A DNA stretch of 64,000 nt from Taxawa tesnikishii (nom. ined.) (lineage: Eukaryota; Ascomycota; Dothideomycetes; Dothideales), in the NCBI GenBank assembly GCA_030247885.1, contig JAPDRO010000026.1, forward strand, positions 450,558-514,557, given 5' to 3'. A program made the position numbers and the translations under genes. Below are positions 33,323 to 45,426 of the stretch, piece by piece. Numbering within the stretch: position 1 is the stretch's first letter; every line of letters starts with the position of its first letter. Below the pieces are notes generated by a model. That model had not been told where the DNA came from. It saw nothing but the letters and a program-made list of their open reading frames with translations, and made no database searches.

Positions 33323-33819
33323 TCAGGCATGTCATATCTCTATGGAACGAGTAGCCCGCGGTGTGTCGGTATGTGAGCACAGGAAAGCGAAGGCAGAGAA
33401 AGGTTTCGGTGGTGAACGGATGTCTAGCGTACGCGTAAGTCAGATCTACCGGGATTAGGTATAGTTCCGCGATCCACTTCCCCGCAGTATACGTTACCGT
33501 AGATTACGGGGTACAAACCGAGTGCGGAAGCGGTCCACTGATCTGAATCTGGCTTAGGGTTATACGACTCGGGCTAGAGGGTCGTTTTCCAAGGGCTTCC
33601 AACTGCCTACACAAGTCAAATGGTTCGACTTTGACTCCCCACCTCGCTTCCCCGCGGTTTCCCCTACGTTTGCCCTTCTAGCCTTGCCTCCATCCTATCT
33701 CCATCTCCAGCGTCGCAGGACCGCTTGAGTTTCAGAGAAGAATACTAGATTAGCGTGTAGACACGAACCACTCCTTGGAATCCCTGATACTGCGCTGCAA
33801 AGGTTCGATTGCCATCAAC
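33323..33819. other. Divergent intergenic region GT8 / HET gene
   Basis: About 500 bp, with a CT-rich part at 33620-33720 that suits the HET-gene leader. No gene is seen. Confidence 0.5.
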
Positions 33820-35728
33820 ATGTGGCTGCTCTGTGCGAGGTCGTACAATCTCGAATTCTTTATCAACGACGATGTCGCGCCCCGTACGCGATTCTGTCGC
33901 ATACGTGGGGGAAGAAGAGGTGACGTTCCAAGACATGCGAGACACGCGACACCCTGATCAGGTACGTCGCAAAGCAGGATTCACCAAGATTGAGTACACA
34001 TGTGCTCAGGCCATTCTTGACGGGCTCGATTACGCATGGGTCGATACGTGCTGCATTGATAAGAGTAGCAGCGCAGAGCTGTCAGAGGCCATCAATTCCA
34101 TGTTTACATGGTATCAGCGGGCGGACCGTTGTTACGTGTATATGGTGGATGTTCCCAGAGACTGCATTAACCTCTCCGATGACCTGGATCCAACAGATGT
34201 GCTTCGAGGGGTGAAGTCCACATCGTCAACTGATGGACTTGTAGCCCGGACTCCATCTACAAAGCGGCTGGAGCTCTTCCGTAGGAGCAGGTGGTTTATC
34301 CGAGGCTGGACGCTGCAGGAGCTCCTTGCGCCGTTCTATGTCGAGTTCCGCAATCAGGATTGGGGCCTAATCGGAGCGCTACCCAACTTGGTGCTCACGG
34401 TTGGAGACGTGACAGGAATAGATCATATGGTCCTTACACATGATAGGGGCTTGGATGAGTGCTGTCTGGCGGAGAAGCTGTCTTGGGCATCGGAAAGATT
34501 GACATCTAGAGTCGAAGACATTGCATATTGTCTCCTCGGCATTTGCGGGGTGAATATGCCATTGCTCTATGGCGAACGCTCAAACGCTTTCAAACGACTC
34601 CAGGAAGAGCTCCTTCGAACATCCAACGATCAATCATTGCTAGCCTGGAATGGCACAACGCCTCGCATGTCAATTTCCTATAGAGTCCTTGTATCGAGAC
34701 CGTCACAGTTGCGGCAGCGCTTGTTGAATGAGCTAAGAAGTTCATTGCTCACCAGTACGCAAGTGTTGGCTTCGTCGCCGGCGGCCTTTCGCGATTGTGG
34801 GCCGGTTCGTGCGTCCACTTCCTCGACCGCCCAGTTTTCGATCGACTGGAGCAAGCATGGGGTCAAGGCACGGTTGCCTTTGCAACACATTGGCAACGGT
34901 TACTACGTGGCGCTGCTAGGCTGTACGTACGGGGCCCAGATTCCAAGGCTTTGGGAACTCGGAGTCGCTGTTGGACTTCTTCTGACACACAAATCCAAAG
35001 CCGGAGCTGAATCAGCAAGACATCTAGGTGTCACTGCCTATAGACCTTCACAGCTTTGGGGTAGGCTAACGTTTTTTGTCGACGAACTTCTAGTGGATAC
35101 GAGCCTTTCTGCTCAGGAGGAGATTTTGATTCTCTGGAGCGATAATGTTGATGACTCCAAATTGGGCGCTCACGGTGCTAGTCCTCGGAACGAACTTCGT
35201 GTTCGATTGCAGCATATCACTGTTCGTCTAAGCTCGAAATTTGATCTGGAGTTTATCGATGGATATCCTCGTACGGCGTGGAACTTAAAGGCAGCCTTGG
35301 GATTTCTTGATCTCAGAAACCGATTTGCGGCGTTGACGATTGAGTTCTCTGGCAGCGAACGGATCGTTCTCATTTTGTTTCTCGAACCCATCCAACGGGC
35401 GCCTCATGCGCCTCTGCTTAGGTTCATGAGGCATGACTCATGGCTAGACGTTCTGGCCGGGTTCAGGTTGCAGGATAGTCCACTAAGTGGAATCGACGCA
35501 CGACAAAAGCCAAACGATGATTCTACGTCTTATCGTAGACTAGTCTCTCTGCTCGGTATCGAGAACGACCGGTTTCTAACATACCCCGACTCTCGGATTA
35601 TGCGCGATCCGACGGCTCAAACAAGCGTTCATGGCTTTGGAACAATTAGCGCAACGCCTGTCGTCAAATGGTCAACGAGCATATCTATTGAAATACACTG
35701 TACTCTGGCAAACACACAGCCGAGATGA
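33820..35728 (+). CDS. HET-domain (heterokaryon incompatibility) protein
   Basis: An intronless gene. The first frame starts MWLLCARSYNLEFFINDDVA at 33820, the usual 'M-L-L' opening of HET proteins. The signature 'YAILSHTWGEEEVTF' is only obtained if one T is added near 33885 and one G in the run at 33907-33911. After that the frame is open to 35728. The rest of the domain is clear: 'KAGFTKIEYTCAQAILDGLD', 'YAWVDTCCIDKSSSAELSEA', 'INSMFTWYQRADRCYVYMVD', 'SRWFIRGWTLQELLAP' and 'EDIAYCLLGICGVNMPLLYG'. HET domains are TIR-related and trigger cell death when incompatible fungal strains fuse. The C-terminal half (about residues 300-640) has no WD40, ankyrin or NACHT repeats that I can see. The next gene downstream is the patatin/GTPase protein, same strand, about 470 bp away. 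Confidence 0.9.
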
Positions 35729-36198
35729 CTTTCGATGGGTGACGCTACCCTGACCCTACCCTAATTATGGGTTCGACCATGTTGATTAGTTCAAGCGGGA
35801 ACGCAACGCGCTCCGGGGCGGCCAACATGTTTGCGAGAGGACAAGAATGTGGGGTCGCGACACATTCCCCGCATTCGGGGACAAATCTGCGAGGTGGTCC
35901 GGGCACTGCAACATCAAAGCTACCAGAGTAGTATGGAATGTTTTTGAGAGATATCTATGACCAGTCCAACGTCTTGGTGCTCCAGCCTTGCATCAGAAGG
36001 CGCGCGTTATGCATCTAGTCCGAAAAAGACTCCAACTGAGTATTCCCCAAAATAGAAGCGTCAACATATCTTTCCTTCTTGGCGGCAAAGCTGAACATGG
36101 GCTGAGAAGTGTGGGCTTTGCTAGCGTTCGGCACTGCGACACCCTTCACTGGTGCATGTTCTCATATGTGTGACCCCGCCCGATTCATTCCTTTCGTC
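35729..36198. other. Intergenic region HET / patatin-GTPase gene
   Basis: About 470 bp, presumably the 3' UTR of the HET gene and the promoter of the next gene. The frame of the next gene is open from before 36109, so its start could lie further upstream than 36199. Confidence 0.45.
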
Positions 36199-39100
36199 AT
36201 GAACAAAGACTGCACCGCGATGCAGAATCATACTATATCGTATATATGTGAGGGCTACCAGTGCACATCTCCGGTACTGCCCATCTGGCACTGTGTTGAT
36301 TGCTCGACGAGTTACTGTAACCGCTGCTGGCACAGGCAGGGACCGCACCAACAGGGCAAGACTGGGCGCGATGGCTTACCACACGAGAAGACAGACTTCG
36401 GCGTACTCAAGCGGATGAGAAGCATCCTCAACCCACCCGAAAGTCAGGATGAGTTGAAGCGTCTTCATGAAGATGATGTTGACACGATCTGGTTTGGTGA
36501 GCAGGGATGTCCGCATCATGTTAAACCGAGAACTTACCATGATGTTGTAGGCGTCCAGAAGACGCAGTATGACTGCAGGTTTCTTGACTACGGTCGATAC
36601 GTCCAGCTGCTCCAGGAGAGCCCGCCTTCAAACAAGATTAAGTATCCCCAGCTTGTCTCATTCGTCGGCGCAACAAGTGCGAAAAGATCTGTGAACTTTC
36701 TTATCTGTCACTGATATCTCCCAGATGCTGGCAAAAGCACACTTATAGATATGCTCATCAAGTACCAAGAAGACAAACTCGAGCCGAAGCCAAGTTCGCC
36801 GTTTCCAAGCCCGGTCGTTGGCTCTTTAGTCCACGACAGCTTGCCTACCTCTGGCGATGTTCACCTCTACGCAGATCCTGGAACGTACTGCACGAACATG
36901 CCCATCCTTTACGCAGATTCAGAAGGACTTGGAGGTGGGGAAAAGCTTCCCGTCGGTATTTCGATTCGTCACGCCAACGATGATCAGCCAAGAAGAGAAC
37001 CACGTAGTTCTGAAGGCAGGTCGCGTACTATCCAATGGGCAACCAACTCGTATTATCGCAAGAGAGAAACCGCTGTCGCACAGTTGTATCCACGAATACT
37101 ATACACCTTCTCGGATGTTGTGGTGTTTGTTCTTACTGAACCAAAGTAAGTCTCAAACAGTCTTGTCAAAGGTGTGTCCTGATCTCGAAAGACTCACAAA
37201 CCGGCAGGCTATTCGAGTCTTCTGTTCTGCTTAGACTGCTCGATTGGGGCGCGGCATCTCTAGAGAAATCTACGAACCAGCCAGCATTGCCGCATATAAT
37301 CATAGTGTTGAATGCGACTGACGTTGGCGTGGACCAGCGTGACTGGGAAACTAAATTCGCGACTGACAATCTCCTTTCGAGTGTACGTGGTGCTTTCGAT
37401 CACCACACCGGGGTGCCTGAATTGAAGGAGCACAAGCGTACGTGGGAACGACGGGGGAAGAGGATCGACACCATCAAAGATCTCATTCTTTGCTATTACT
37501 CGTCTTTCGAAGTACTCCGGATACCGGTCAAAGGGCGCTATATGCTCATTCAGCAGCAGATTACCAAATTACACCATGCGATACAGGATGGCTGCGACGA
37601 CTCATTTTGGGTTAGGAGGATGGCTCGTATGCTTCCAAACTCAGACGAGTTGAGTGTCTACCTTCAGGCTGCCTTCGACCATTTTACCACAGACCTGGAC
37701 ATCCCATTCAACTTCGTGGAGGTCTCACTCCGAAGCAATTCGATTCCTGTTGATTTTGGCAGCCATATCTTACAGCTTGCAACTTACGTTCAGCGCGTTA
37801 CAAAGAAACAGCCTGCGTGGGTATTCAAGAGGCTAAGCGTCATTGTCGCTTCAAGTATATTCTTGGATTGTATTCGATATCGAAAAGGTGATGTTGTCCC
37901 TTTCATCGAAAGACTGGCAGATCAAGTCAGCAGGCTGTCGTGAGCCAACTGGATGACCAGTAGAGATACTGGAAAGCGACCCTGAGCCACTGACGCAGAT
38001 GCTGGCAGCGCGGACTGTCTAGACACATCTAACTTCATCGCTTGTTGTTAAATCAGCTTCTGTATCTACCCCCGGTCTTTCTAGAAATGTCAACTGTACC
38101 GTTGGGTGAGACAGCGGCTGACTCTACACAGGGCTTGCTGAAAACTTGTTCAGCGTTTACGAAGAATACTGCAATTTTGCAATCACCATTTTCTGCGATC
38201 TTCACTGTCCATGTTCTTACGCGGATACACGAGGACGCCGTTGTGTCAACGTCAGGTCAAGACATAGCCCCAAAGGCCATCAAGGCGAAGATGGCAAAAT
38301 CATGGCTACTGGAGAATACACGTCCGATTTTTCGGTGGAGCAGTATATGCCGAGCTGGTCAGCCGATATTCGGAGAAATGTAGCTAATATCCAGCGAACA
38401 TTCCAAGAGCAAGTGTCCGACAGTTCTGACAAGAGTGTCCCTGAACTTCGCATCGCCTTGAGGATCCATCAAGAGTCCATGCTGTCTTTCTTCAAGAAGT
38501 TGCGTTCTGCCAACCTCTACTTCAGCCATGCTACCTGCTTCTGCTGCCTGATGAAGGTTCCAATCCATGCTCTACCATGTGGCCATGTCTTGTGCTACAG
38601 GTGCGTCCAAGCGTATGGGAGCACCAAGAAATCAATGCACAGCACCGTCGAGATGTCAGCCTGCCCTTTACACCCACACGATAGATTCCCTAGACCACAT
38701 CCAATACGTTTCAAACCAGAGTATGCGGGAGTGCGCATATTGAGTCTCGACGGGTAAGTCTACGGTTTTTGTTACTAAGCATAACTGAACTGGACTGATA
38801 GTGGCGGTATCCGTGGAATTGTGGAGCTAAAGGTATTAGCGGCTATCCAAACCGCGCTCGGAGGTTTACCGGTGCAGGTATTCTTCGATCTGATCATGGG
38901 CACAAGGCAAGTTTCTCAAGACCGGTCCGTCGTTGAACGGCTCTCACCCAGAACAGTACTGGTGGTATTGTCGCCTTAGCGCTAGGCGCCAAAGAATGGT
39001 CTGTCAAGGAAGCCACGAAGGATTTCTTGAGTCTCTGTGAGACAGCGTTCACCGGCCGGAATTCCATGGCGTGCCTATTTTGCAACAAGCCACTACTCTG

Positions 39101-40910
39101 AGACACGGAAGCAAATACAAGAGCACGCCGTTGCGTAACACTCTACGGAGCGCTTTCGGGGAAGAAAGCCTTTTCGGTGGCCAGAACAAAGAAAGTACGT
39201 TTTCCTTTGTCAATACTGCAGTCATCTCAACCACAGAAACGTGGCAGGAAGCCGTCGTCCATGCAAATTACAACAGACCCGAGCCCTCTATGCCGCATTA
39301 TCGGTTCGAACGGCCAGATGACCCCCGGCAAGAGATGCATGCGTGGGAAGCAGCTGCCGCCACATCAGCTGCACCCGCCTTCTTCAAGCCATTTACAAGT
39401 GATCGTACAGGAGTACATATCTTGACGGCGCCATATTCCACAACAACCCAGTGCGGGTGGCGAACAGCGAGCGGAAGGTGCTTTGGCCTGACGTCGAGAA
39501 ATGTCATCCTGATCTTTTTCTTTCCATCGGGACTGGGAAACCTCGGGCAATCACACACGGTCGGATTCCAGATAATGAGCCAGAGGGATCTTCGCTTACG
39601 AAACGACGAGATCGCTTGGCAGTGCCCCAGCCAAAGGAAAGGAGAAGAAAAAATGGCGTGAACATGATGCAGACACTGCGGGGCTTGCACAGTCGGATGG
39701 ACAGCATCATCAATGCAGAATTCATATGGTCGAACTTTCGTCGGGATGCATACAATTCTACAGATCCAGACTCGATCAAGAGCCGCTACATCAGGCTCAA
39801 TCCCAGCCTAAGAGAGGAGCCGCCACCGCTCGATGCCAAAGACCAGATAAAAAGGCTCCAGAACGAGGTCCGCTCCCGACTGTCATCATCAACATATAAG
39901 ACCAGGATCGCTAAGGTTGCGAATCGTCTTGTTGCCAGTCAATTCTTCTTCGAGAAAGACAAGATCCTGAGAATGTCTCCGGAATTAGACCAGCTGCAAA
40001 CGTGTCATGGTATGTTACAGTCACCGATACCAGGAAGTATACTGACATTTCTAGGGTCAATCTATTGCAGGTTCGAGAATGGAACACCTTTACTAAGAGG
40101 GCTGGGTGAGCACCTGAGAACACACCAACGTGAAGACTTCCAGCCTTTCTTCTCTGTTGGAGGGTCAGAGGGAGAGCCTGAGCTTTGTAAGGTACGCATC
40201 GAATGCGCGAGTCTCCAAGACGCAGACTTACGGTTTCCATATACCCTGTTCTGCACGCTCAAAATTGTTCTGTTTACAGATTCCCTAACATACCTACAGA
40301 TCGAGTTGTCTGCAAACACCCTTGACCGAATGGTCAACCAAGCTCATTTTGCGATTGAGAAGATCAGGTTCGGAGTAAGAGGTCCTCAAACTGCCATCAC
40401 CATATCCCTCGCGCTCCAAGGTCACCGCTCACCCAATGATGAGGAATACCGCTTGTACCCCATCAGCGGGTTCCCAAGGTACTTAATCACGGAAGATAGA
40501 GTACAGCGTAAGTAACTCCACAATATCGGCGTCGCTCCTTCGCTGATTGGAAGGAAGTATCTAGCCAGCCTTCCACTGTCGGTCTCGCCCGATTACGGAG
40601 CAGGATGGCCCTAAGAAGTGTCAATAAGTCTATCATGGACACTGAGTCTGAAATCAGTGTTGCGGAAACCACGGTCGGTCGCGCTGTCCGAAGTGTCTCG
40701 CAGCCCTTGCCGTCGGTCATCCATAATGAGCCGCCAGCGCCCGCTGGGAGAGCAGCGAGGTTGTCTTATCCGCAGATCACTACTCGACCAAATCGACTCA
40801 CAGCGCGAAATCTAGAGGGGCTACAGAGAAACTCATCGCCTGCACACTCAGAGGATCAGAGCATCCAGGGTTTAGATCTGATGGGTCTGCGGTTGGAGGT
40901 CCATAGGTAG
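36199..40910 (+). CDS. Multidomain Zn-binding / GTPase-like / RING / patatin phospholipase protein
   Basis: A large spliced gene of about 1,400 aa. Its N-terminus is Cys/His-rich ('WHCVDCSTSYCNRCWHRQG'), like a B-box or ZZ finger. Next is a P-loop domain: Walker A 'VGATNAGKSTLI' (about residues 156-167, restored exactly by intron 36677-36724), 'ADSEGL' (G3-like, about residue 223) and 'NATD' (G4-like, about residue 335). A RING-like block follows, 'CFCCLMKVPIHALPCGHVLC' plus YRC, and then a patatin domain: 'RILSLDGGGIRG' (oxyanion loop), 'MGTSTGGIVAL' (Ser nucleophile) and 'HILDGA' (catalytic Asp). Patatins cleave acyl chains from membrane lipids. Further introns: 37146-37207, 38754-38801, 38907-38956 (GC-AG) and 40508-40557. 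The junction between 37930 and 38140 is unresolved. Two lost bases (near 39058 and 39424) break the patatin frame. I recall similar proteins named 'FabD/lysophospholipase-like' in ascomycetes. A defence or cell-death role is inference. Confidence 0.82.
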
Positions 40911-41446
40911 TTCACTTAAGTATGCCTTGAATCAACTTCAGTTTAGACAGAACTGTCATTACTCGCAGCATCAAATACGAAGTGTACAGTTTCCGATACT
41001 GATGCACAGTCAGAGCCGAACGTGCGTTCATCGAGGCCTGGCGTTTCTTACAAGGTGTATAGACTGCTTTGAGTGAAGGGCACATCATTACTTTAATACG
41101 GGGCTATACACACACTGATAGTTCCGAGTTTACTATCTCAGGTAACATATACCAGAAGGGAAGTTTATATTCAGTATTCGAGGAGTACTCGAAACCGCAA
41201 GGAAAGCGAAAGTAAATGCAGCAAACCAAAAGCTACGTAACAGGCTACGCAGGTATCTAATCCAGAAGATAGTCGAAGGCAAGGAAGAAAAACCACCTAA
41301 GAATATCTGGTTCATACTACATGATGATCGCGACACGTAGATAGCAAACAAACTTGCAGAGGTATTAGCTTAGCAGTCAGTTTCCGTACCAAGTCGACTT
41401 TCTCGCGCTTTACGCTAACTCTTTCGTATAAAGAGCTTGAGTATCT
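40911..41446. other. Convergent intergenic region
   Basis: About 540 bp between the patatin-GTPase gene and the carboxylesterase gene. It becomes more AT-rich from about 41080, with TA-rich text. No gene is seen. Confidence 0.5.
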
Positions 41447-43408
41447 CTATCCCAGGGATAGATACGCTCCAAGAAGCGTCGCAATGCCGACCATGTACGG
41501 CATCTTAGCGATCGTAAATGCCGCAGCCCCGGTATAGGTTGCAACAGCTGGGGTTGTGGAAGTCGAATTGCGGCTGCCAGAGCTGCCGCTGCCTGTGGAA
41601 GTCGAATTCGACGTAGAGGTCCCAAAGATCGTTGCGTTAACTTGATTCCAGAAGCTGCAGACCGAGTAATCCACGACACCAGGAGTCGCCGAGGAAGATC
41701 CGTTGATAACATTAAGCCCCATGGAAGAGTTTGTGAAGAACTGGGGCCATTGGCTTCCTGGATTTCCGCTCGCCATCCCGGTCCAGAACCCAATGAACTC
41801 TCTGCTGAGCGAGTTCTCCGCCGCAGTGAAGTTACAGTCACCGTTTGGTGGAGGGTTGTTGTATGTATTGCCGAAGACGAATGGGATCTCGGATGTGTGG
41901 GCTGCTCCGAAGATTGGCAACACCGAAGCGTCGAAGTTGTTGTACCAGGGACAAGTGGGAGCTTGCGACCAGAGGTACGTCCATACAGGAGTGCCTACTT
42001 GGTTCGCCCGCATGAGACCTTGATAAGCTGGGCAGAGGAAGCCGGTCTGGGTAGCGACTTCCACAAGGGCTTCAAAGGCCGGAAATTCCGCGCTGCTGAA
42101 GGCTGAGACGGGGTATCGGTTGTTGACAAGCGAAGCCGCTCGGCCAAATGTAGAGTTGAGATAGGCGGCATAGACGGCTGGCGTGATTTGTGCTGGTGAT
42201 GTCACGCCGGGTTGACTCAAGAGAAGCAGGCTGTACTCGCGGCTATCTAAGATTTTGTCAGTGAAGTTGTGCAGGTATCTCGGAGACACGTACTAGAGCC
42301 GAATATAAAAGGCACTTGCATGCCAGCATCCGCAGGATTGGCTGGGATGACATTGCCATCGACGAATGGACCAAATGAGCGGACGTTGTTGCGGTTGTAT
42401 GAAGGACCGGGGTTGGGATTAGGCACAGTCGATAGAGTAATGTTGAGTTCCGACAAGGACTTCGATCGGAGACATGCGATCTAGTGGTGTTAGTAACAGC
42501 AAGGTACACGAACAGCCAGAGAACTCACATCACTGCACCCGATGGTTTGTGCCCACAGAGCGCCGAAGGCGTTGGCGGATGAGGCAGGAGGCAATCCTCT
42601 CCCGCCACCGGACTCGGACACACCACCTTGGAAGAGAGAAGGTGCTTGAGGTAGAGATCCAAGTGTAAAAACGTCGACGGCGCCTGCCGACTCTCCAAAA
42701 ATCATGACTTTGGACTACGAAGAGATTAGCCTGGCCACCAATGTTTTTTGCATGATGGCCTGATTCGCTAACCGGGTCGCCACCGAAAGCCTGTATGTTC
42801 TTCTGAACCCAACTCAAGCCTAGCAGCTGGTCTTGAATTCCAAAATTGCCGCCGATACCGAAGCTCTGAAGACCTAGAAAGCCCAGTGGTCCAAGACGGT
42901 AGTTAATCGAGACGACAATGGCGCCGGTAGCAGCAAGATTGCATCCGTTGTAGGTGGGGTTGGAAATGCTTCCAGCGAAGTTGCCACCGCCATAAATCCA
43001 AACCTTCACCGGCAATTTGTCGCCTGCTTTGGCGTTGGCTGGTACCCAGATGTTCAGATAGAGACTGGAAAGTCATCAGTGACAGGAAAAGCGAGGTGAG
43101 AATCAATTGCGGCGGCCTCACCAATCTTCAGATTGATTAGGTTCGGTGAACTGCTGCCCGAACTGCGGACAACTCGGCGCTGGCGTAGTCGCTTGTCCCA
43201 AAGTGCCATTATAGGCTTGGGGAGGAGCGAAGCGCAGCTGGCCCGTGGGCGGCTGCGCATAAGGGACAGAATAGAAATACGAAGCATTTGAGCCCGCATA
43301 CGAAGCTTCACCCAAGCTTGCGCATATCCCTCCTTGAAGAGTGCCAGCTGGGAGAGTGACCGACTGGGCCATGCACGAAGCGGCCAACAACCCAAGGAGT
43401 GCTAGCAT
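41447..43408 (-). CDS. Secreted, GPI-anchored type-B carboxylesterase
   Basis: Five exons on the minus strand (43408-43122, 43064-42773, 42714-42529, 42480-42294, 42246-41447), with introns of 57, 58, 48 and 47 nt, all GT-AG; 583 aa with no frame break. A signal peptide (MLALLGLLAASCMAQS) is followed by the carboxylesterase fold. This shows 'YSVPYAQPPTGQLRFAPPQA', 'SEDCLYLNIWVP', the oxyanion loop 'VWIYGGGNFAG', and the nucleophile elbow 'VMIFGESAGAVDV' (Ser in GESAG). The catalytic His lies in 'AAHTSEIPFVFGN'. The C-terminus has a Ser/Thr/Gly-rich linker and a final hydrophobic segment (PYMVGIATLLGAYLSLG), a classical GPI-attachment signal. The enzyme probably hydrolyses small or lipid esters at the cell surface or in the wall. 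The natural substrate is unknown. Confidence 0.93.
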
Positions 43409-44189
43409 CGCTGCAAACGATTGAACGAGATAACAAGAGACAACAGGAGATTATGGGAGATGATAAGAGATTATAGGAGACGGTTTTCTGCCTAGCTAGA
43501 GGGAGGCATTCGGTTTATATGGTCTTGCAGAGCCGGCTATAGTGTCCGCACGGTGGCACAGGAACACTATCACTACTGTCTCCCAGTGCGGAGTCGTCTA
43601 CCCGTACTCCAGGGATCGTATGCATTGTCCCCGCATTGCTGTCGAAGCTGGCTGAAAGTCCTCGGTATAACCTACTTAGTGAGCTCATTCATAGTGTTCG
43701 GTGACCTATATGGAGTATACAATGCAAACGAGACCGAGGTCTAAGATATTAGAGAAGGCGGGGAAAGCGGTAAAGGCGGCGTAGGCGGGGTCAATTATAA
43801 TTAGATTAATACGTAGATAAGAAAGAGATAGAAGTCCGAGGTCTAGAGTAGCTTATACTTCCGTAGCCGTGCCGTAATAAGTAACTAGGAAAGTTTAGAG
43901 TAAAGTTTAAAGTAAGGTTTAAGCTAGTCTATTTTCCCTTTTAATAATTAGTTACCAAATAGAAAGATAATTATAATCTAAAGAGCTTACTAAAAACCCT
44001 TTTTTATAATAAAGATAGTATTCTAGACATTAGCTTTAGCATAAGTAAATCTCTTAAGTATAGAAATCTATCTTGTTAGTAGTAGTAACAATAATAATGA
44101 TAAAAGATTGCAAATCTCCTTTAGGTAGTTCGCTACTTACCTATTTCGCTATACCTAGGGTCTCGAGTAGGATTCTCAAATCTGCATGT
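43409..44189. other. AT-rich, RIP-like tract between genes
   Basis: From about 43740 to 44110 the sequence changes to TA-rich text with almost no CA/TG-rich coding structure, similar in style to the 47.3-57.7 kb block. It is probably a small fragment of a mutated repeat. 43409-43740 is ordinary promoter-like sequence of the carboxylesterase gene. No gene is seen. Confidence 0.55.
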
Positions 44190-45319
44190 CTAATCTTGCA
44201 GGTTTGCTCTAGACAGTGCGTCCGCCAAGATAGCGGCCCAGATGATGGAGACATCTCCCACCGGATTTTGGTCGATCGAGTACGAATATTGGAAGTTGCC
44301 CGAGCAATCGCTCACGCTCCCACCGTAGAAATAATTCATCATCGAGGTGGAAGAGCTGCTTGGACCATTGAGGATATCTGCCAAACCGGTGTCGATACTG
44401 ATCAATTCAACAGCCATATCGTCAGGCTGGGTGCCAGTGAGCTGTATCAGGAGGTTGACTGGGCTCGGATACTAATGCAGGGTGGGGTTATCAAGTGACC
44501 GGTTGAGGTTTCGTTTGGAACAGTAACGATGTGAGGTGTCCATCTTACATCAATACTGCAAGTGATGACCGCATTGGGATCCCTTGTCTCGACATCAGAG
44601 GAACAGGGTGGGAGAAACGGTGCATACCAACTGAAGGAACAACGGTAGCAGCGGGATCGTGCTGCGCCAGGTGAACCCATCTGAAACAGATGGAGCCGTT
44701 GCTCATCCGCATGCGAAGCAGCTCTTGATCTCCAACCGCTGTAGAAGCAGCAGTTAAGATCCGGTCTCCATAGATATTGTTGCCTTGGCCAAGAAGGAAG
44801 CGTCCAAAGTTCGCTGCGCGGGAACTCCATAGTCGACGAGTTGTACCGTGAACCGTTACAATGCACCTGCCCGAGAGGTTTGAATGATCCGTGCACCAGA
44901 CTTTTGATATTCAAGTCTGGGTGCGCTAAGTCATACTTGTTCTCGAAACCAAACAGGGGCGAAAGACTGACAGTGTTTTGATGAAGATATCAAGCGTCTG
45001 TCGCCATTTCCATGTATGTAACAGAGCTCGCGTAGGTAGAGTTGTCTCTATCCACAAATCGCGCGGACGTCAAAGACTGTGTAAAGGATAGGCTAATCCC
45101 ATCAACGATCGTCAGCTTGATGCAGTAAAGATAACTGCAGGAGGAAGCGGTGAGGTTGTCTGAACTATTTTCACTAGCGTCGTACCATTTCTTGATTTGA
45201 GATTGGCTATACGCAAGACGATACTTGTGAAAAGCGGTCAAAAAACATCTCACCCGATCAGCGGGTGGGATACCAGAAAGGTTTGACGCGTTCCAAACAT
45301 GCACCTCAGCGTTAGCCAT
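44190..45319 (-). pseudogene. Decayed hypothetical (secreted or membrane) protein gene
   Basis: On the minus strand the text 'VHVWNASNLSGIPPADRVRC', 'AYSQSQIKKWYDASENSSDN' and 'YASSVTYMEMATDA' runs into a TGA (44990-44992). It continues in the same frame with 'NTVSLSPLFGFENKYDLAHP'. The frame then changes to 'GRFLLGQGNNIYGDRILTAA' and 'SICFRWVHLAQHD', and after a probable intron to 'VITCSIDVRWTPHIVTV'. It ends with 'MAVELISIDTGLADILNG' and 'SIIWAAILADALSRANLQD' before a TAG at 44190. The blocks are clearly protein-like but lie in different frames with one true stop. I cannot name the family; it resembles the extracellular part of an unnamed fungal family. It lies beside a RIP-like AT-rich tract, so RIP leakage is a plausible cause. 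Confidence 0.6.
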
Positions 45320-45426
45320 CAGATTCTTCTGGAACGCGTCGCATTCCAGAGAAGAATACTAGAGTGGAATATGGAAACCCGAACTTGGTGTCAAGGAAAT
45401 GCGAAGAACAGGATTATCGCTGATAG

